64,000 nucleotides of DNA from NCBI RefSeq assembly GCF_026343295.1, contig NZ_JAPELY010000001.1:620001-684000 (forward strand), read 5' to 3'. A model generated the notes under the pieces. That model did not search any database. It was not told the DNA's origin and was given only the letters and a program-made list of their open reading frames with translations. Made by a program: the position numbers and the translations under genes. Of this stretch, positions 61,550-64,000 are shown one piece after another (within the stretch, counting starts at the first letter, position 1; each line of letters begins with the position of its first letter). This DNA is from Streptomyces sp. NBC_00083. GTDB taxonomy: Bacteria; Actinomycetota; Actinomycetes; Streptomycetales; Streptomycetaceae.

Positions 61550-62709
61550 AGCGCGACCTCCACCGTCACGCCCTCGCGGGCCGAGCGGCGCGCCGCCTCC
61601 AGGACGTCGAGCGCGGCCGCCGCCTCGTGCGCGGTGACCGGCGGCTCACCGCCCCCGCGCAGCGCCTCGCCGATCGCCGCGTAGTACGCGGGATAGTCGC
61701 CCGGCACCGTACGCACCGGGCAGCCGCCGCCGGTCAGCGGGGAGTCGCCGCTGCCGACCCGGCCCCACAGGGACTCGGGCTCCTCGCCCCACGGTTCGCC
61801 CGCCGCGGGGCGCCGGCCCTCGCGCAGCGCCGCCTCCTGCGGGTCGAGACCGTACTTCACGTAACCGGCCGACGATCCCAATACCCGCATGCGCGGCCCG
61901 AGTTGAGCGGTGGTCGCGCTGACGTACAGGTGCGAGCGGACGCCGCTCGCGTGGGTGATCGCGATGAACGTGTCGTCGTCGGCCTGCGCGCCGGGACGGC
62001 GCACGTCGGCCTCGGCGTAGACGCGCAGCGCCGGGCCGAACAGGACGAGCGCCTGGTCGACGACGTGGCTGCCCAGGTCGTAGAGGAGGCCGCCGATCTC
62101 CGCCGGGTCGCCGGACTCGCGCCAGCCGCCCTTGGGCTGCGGGCGCCACCGCTCGAAGCGCGACTCGAAGCGCTGGACCTCGCCGAGTTCGCCGTCCGCG
62201 AGGAGCCGCTGGAGGGTGAGGAAGTCGTTGTCCCAGCGGCGGTTCTGGAAGACCGAGAGCAGCAGGCCGCGTTCCTCGGCGAGGGCGGCCAGCTCGCGCG
62301 CCTCGGCGGCCGTGCCGGCCAGCGGCTTGTCGACCACGACCGGGAGGCCCGCCTTGAGCGCGCCGGTCGCGATCGGCACGTGCGTCTTGTTCGGCGACGC
62401 GACCACGATCAGGTCGAGCCCCGCGTCGTACAGCTCCTCCGGGGAGCCCGCGAAGCGCAGCGCGCCGCCGTGCTCGGCGCGGGCCTGCGCCTGGCGCTCG
62501 GGGTTCGAGGTGACGACCGTGTCGAGGGTGAGGCCCTCGGTCGCGGCGATCAGCGGGGCGTGGAAGACGGAGCCCGCGAGGCCGTAGCCCACGAGTCCCA
62601 CGCGGAGGTCGGCGGTCGGGCGCCCGCTCCCGCCGTTACCGGCGTGCGGGGCGTTCCTGACGGTCGCGGGGGGCGCGGGGGTCACGGCGTCCACGGGGGG
62701 CTTGGCGTT
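61546..62709 (-). CDS. Gfo/Idh/MocA-family oxidoreductase
   Basis: A 387-residue NAD(P)-dependent sugar or inositol dehydrogenase-like protein. The Rossmann motif is VGLVGYGLAGSVFHAPLI, then VVASPNKTHVPIA, the catalytic-region DKPLAGTAAEARELAALAEE and GLLYDLGSHVVDQAL. Substrate is unknown. The ATG at 62709 is chosen because AAGGA precedes it; ATG at 62724 and GTG at 62733 are alternatives. It is divergent from a ROK regulator, and a palindrome lies between. Confidence 0.88.
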   Translation of the reverse strand, partial: NAKPPVDAVTPAPPATVRNAPHAGNGGSGRPTADLRVGLVGYGLAGSVFHAPLIAATEGLTLDTVVTSNPERQAQARAEHGGALRFAGSPEELYDAGLDLIVVASPNKTHVPIATGALKAGLPVVVDKPLAGTAAEARELAALAEERGLLLSVFQNRRWDNDFLTLQRLLADGELGEVQRFESRFERWRPQPKGGWRESGDPAEIGGLLYDLGSHVVDQALVLFGPALRVYAEADVRRPGAQADDDTFIAITHASGVRSHLYVSATTAQLGPRMRVLGSSAGYVKYGLDPQEAALREGRRPAAGEPWGEEPESLWGRVGSGDSPLTGGGCPVRTVPGDYPAYYAAIGEALRGGGEPPVTAHEAAAALDVLEAARRSAREGVTVEVAL

Positions 62710-62737
62710 CATGGGGTCCTTCATGCGATCCACTTAA

Positions 62738-62750
62738 GCAACGCTGTTGC
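62738..62750. promoter_or_regulatory. GCAAC-n3-GTTGC palindrome, likely ROK operator
   Basis: GCAACGCTGTTGC in the gap between the divergent oxidoreductase and ROK genes. Position and form suggest the ROK repressor's site; the promoter of the oxidoreductase probably overlaps it. Confidence 0.7.
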
Positions 62751-62780
62751 CAAAGTGCAAGCAAGAGGGACAATGGGTCG

Positions 62781-63875
62781 GTGAACAGGAGCAATACGGG
62801 TGTGAACCTGCCGACGCTGCGCCACCACAATGCCGCGCTCGTCCTCGACCTGCTGCGGGGCGCGGGCGAGGCGGGCATCAGCAGGCTCGAACTGGCCGAG
62901 CGCACCGGGCTCACCCCGCAGGCGGTCAGCAAGATCACCGGGCGGCTGCGGGACGAGGGCACGGCCACCGAGGCGGGCCGCCGCGCCTCCACCGGGGGCA
63001 AGCCGCGCACCGTGCTCAAGCTGGTGCCCGCCGCCGCGCACGCCATCGGGCTCCACCTGGACCGCGACGAGCTGACCGCGGTCGTCGTCGACCTCGCGGG
63101 CACCCTGGTCGGCGCGCGGACCGTACCGCTCGACCTCGGCGCGGAGCCCTCGTGCGTGGTGGAGGCCGCGGCCGCCGAGGCCGAGGCGCTGACCGGCAGC
63201 CGCCGCGTGCTCGGCGTCGGCGTCGCCATGCCGGGGCCGCTCGACCACGACAGCGGGGTGCTCCACCGCGTCACGGGGTTCGCGCACTGGAACGGCTTCC
63301 CGCTGCGCGACGCGCTCGCCGAACGGCTCGGCCAGAAGGTCTTCCTCGACAAGGACACCAACGCCGCCGCCCTCGGTCTAGCCCTGCGCGACGGCACCGG
63401 GACCGGCTCCTTCGCCTACCTCCACCTGGGCAGCGGGCTGGGCGCTGGCCTCGTGCTCGGCGGCGCCCTGCACCGCGGGGCGCGGACCGGCGCGGGCGAG
63501 TTCGGCCACCAGACGATCCTGCTCGGCGGCCCCGCGTGCGGCTGCGGCGGGCGCGGCTGCATCGAGGCGCTGTGCCTGGCGGCGGTGGCCCGCGGCGACA
63601 TCGCGGCCGCGGCCCGCTTCCTCGGGGTGGGCGCGGCCAACCTGGTGGGGCTGCTCGACATCGACGAGATCCTGCTCGGCGGCCGTACGGTCACCGCCGA
63701 CCAGTCCACGTTCGTGCGGGGTGTGGGCTCGGTCGTCGAGGAGCGCGCTCGGCGCGGCGGCGCCCCCGCGATCCCGGTCCGCCCGGCGGCCGGCGGCCCC
63801 CACGCGGTGGCCGAGGGCGCGGCCCAGCTGGTCCTCGTCCCCGTCTTCGGCCGCGCGAACGTGGCGTATCCGTAG
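62781..63875 (+). CDS. ROK-family transcriptional regulator
   Basis: A 364-residue repressor. The winged HTH is residues about 10-70 (LRHHNAALVLDLLRGAGE, SRLELAERTGLTPQAVSKIT). The ROK domain follows with ATP/sugar-binding-type motifs: HLGSGLGAGLVLGGALHRG, GEFGHQTILLGG and the zinc signature CGCGGRGCIEALC. It senses a sugar or sugar phosphate. GTG at 62781. The rest of the window (63876-64000) shows no gene I can support. Confidence 0.93.
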   Translation: MNRSNTGVNLPTLRHHNAALVLDLLRGAGEAGISRLELAERTGLTPQAVSKITGRLRDEGTATEAGRRASTGGKPRTVLKLVPAAAHAIGLHLDRDELTAVVVDLAGTLVGARTVPLDLGAEPSCVVEAAAAEAEALTGSRRVLGVGVAMPGPLDHDSGVLHRVTGFAHWNGFPLRDALAERLGQKVFLDKDTNAAALGLALRDGTGTGSFAYLHLGSGLGAGLVLGGALHRGARTGAGEFGHQTILLGGPACGCGGRGCIEALCLAAVARGDIAAAARFLGVGAANLVGLLDIDEILLGGRTVTADQSTFVRGVGSVVEERARRGGAPAIPVRPAAGGPHAVAEGAAQLVLVPVFGRANVAYP

Positions 63876-64000
63876 GCGTGACCGGGCGGCGAGGGTCCGG
63901 GCCGCCCGGCGGTGACCGGCGCCCGGCCGGGCCGATATTGGGCTGATAGGGCGGTCTTACCGGCGGCGGCGGGCGTGCCGGGCCGCGCCGTGCCGGGAGC

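Noticed and set aside
63876..64000. Start of another gene at the window end
   Set aside because: No start codon with a ribosome site followed by a plausible frame can be supported in the last 125 bases.

Overview
The window is high-GC actinobacterial chromosome, almost certainly Streptomyces. The GC content is high with strong third-position G/C bias. It carries an SsgA-like sporulation protein, two PTS permease genes with DasR-type operators, an actinobacterial Mec/CysO/CysM cysteine set, a class E sortase and many GTG starts with ATGA/GTGA overlaps. From memory, the gene order from the SsgA-like protein to the penicillin-binding protein resembles the S. coelicolor SCO29xx-SCO28xx region; I could not check this.

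Backbone, 0-38 kb: the end of an FAD-linked oxidase; ssgG-like gene; a membrane glycosyltransferase; two RDD membrane proteins; a secreted M6 metalloprotease; NAD salvage (pncA, pncB); clpS and a DUF2017 gene; an amino-acid permease; a JAMM peptidase (mec-like); a cobalamin riboswitch with a BtuFCD-type importer; a cysteine-type leader peptide with cysO and cysM; a membrane-anchored PemK/MazF-like protein; an MBL hydrolase; the GlcNAc PTS (nagE2, nagE1, nagF) with three dre-like operators; rph; a lipoprotein; rdgB; an odd tRNA preceded by two coupled HNH endonuclease genes; bcp; DUF3618; a GroES-like gene; a guanidine-III riboswitch with a Gdx/SugE exporter; a class A PBP; an ABC-2 exporter; DUF1707 and DUF445 proteins.

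Accessory island, about 38-50.8 kb: a defence / restriction-modification locus made of two convergent gene sets. On the plus strand, three overlapping genes encode an HTH-GHKL ATPase fusion, an unknown protein and a DUF6339-like protein. On the minus strand lie vsr, a MORC/MutL-like GHKL ATPase, a PD-(D/E)XK protein, a Z1-domain SF2-like ATPase and two C5-cytosine methyltransferase homologues. One of these homologues has lost the catalytic PCQ cysteine (Arg instead). The core resembles the prokaryotic MORC/paraMORC restriction systems predicted by comparative genomics. The plus-strand trio and the degenerate methyltransferase are the least explained parts.

Backbone, 50.8-64 kb: a SEC-C protein, class E sortase, DUF3311 plus a sodium:solute symporter, an MFS transporter and a divergent HxlR regulator sharing a palindromic operator, DUF6412, a YidC paralogue, a fumarylacetoacetate hydrolase-family enzyme, an LPDTG-anchored surface protein, a UPF0303/DUF336 protein, a Gfo/Idh/MocA oxidoreductase and a divergent ROK regulator. 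No rRNA, CRISPR array, insertion sequence or integrase was found.
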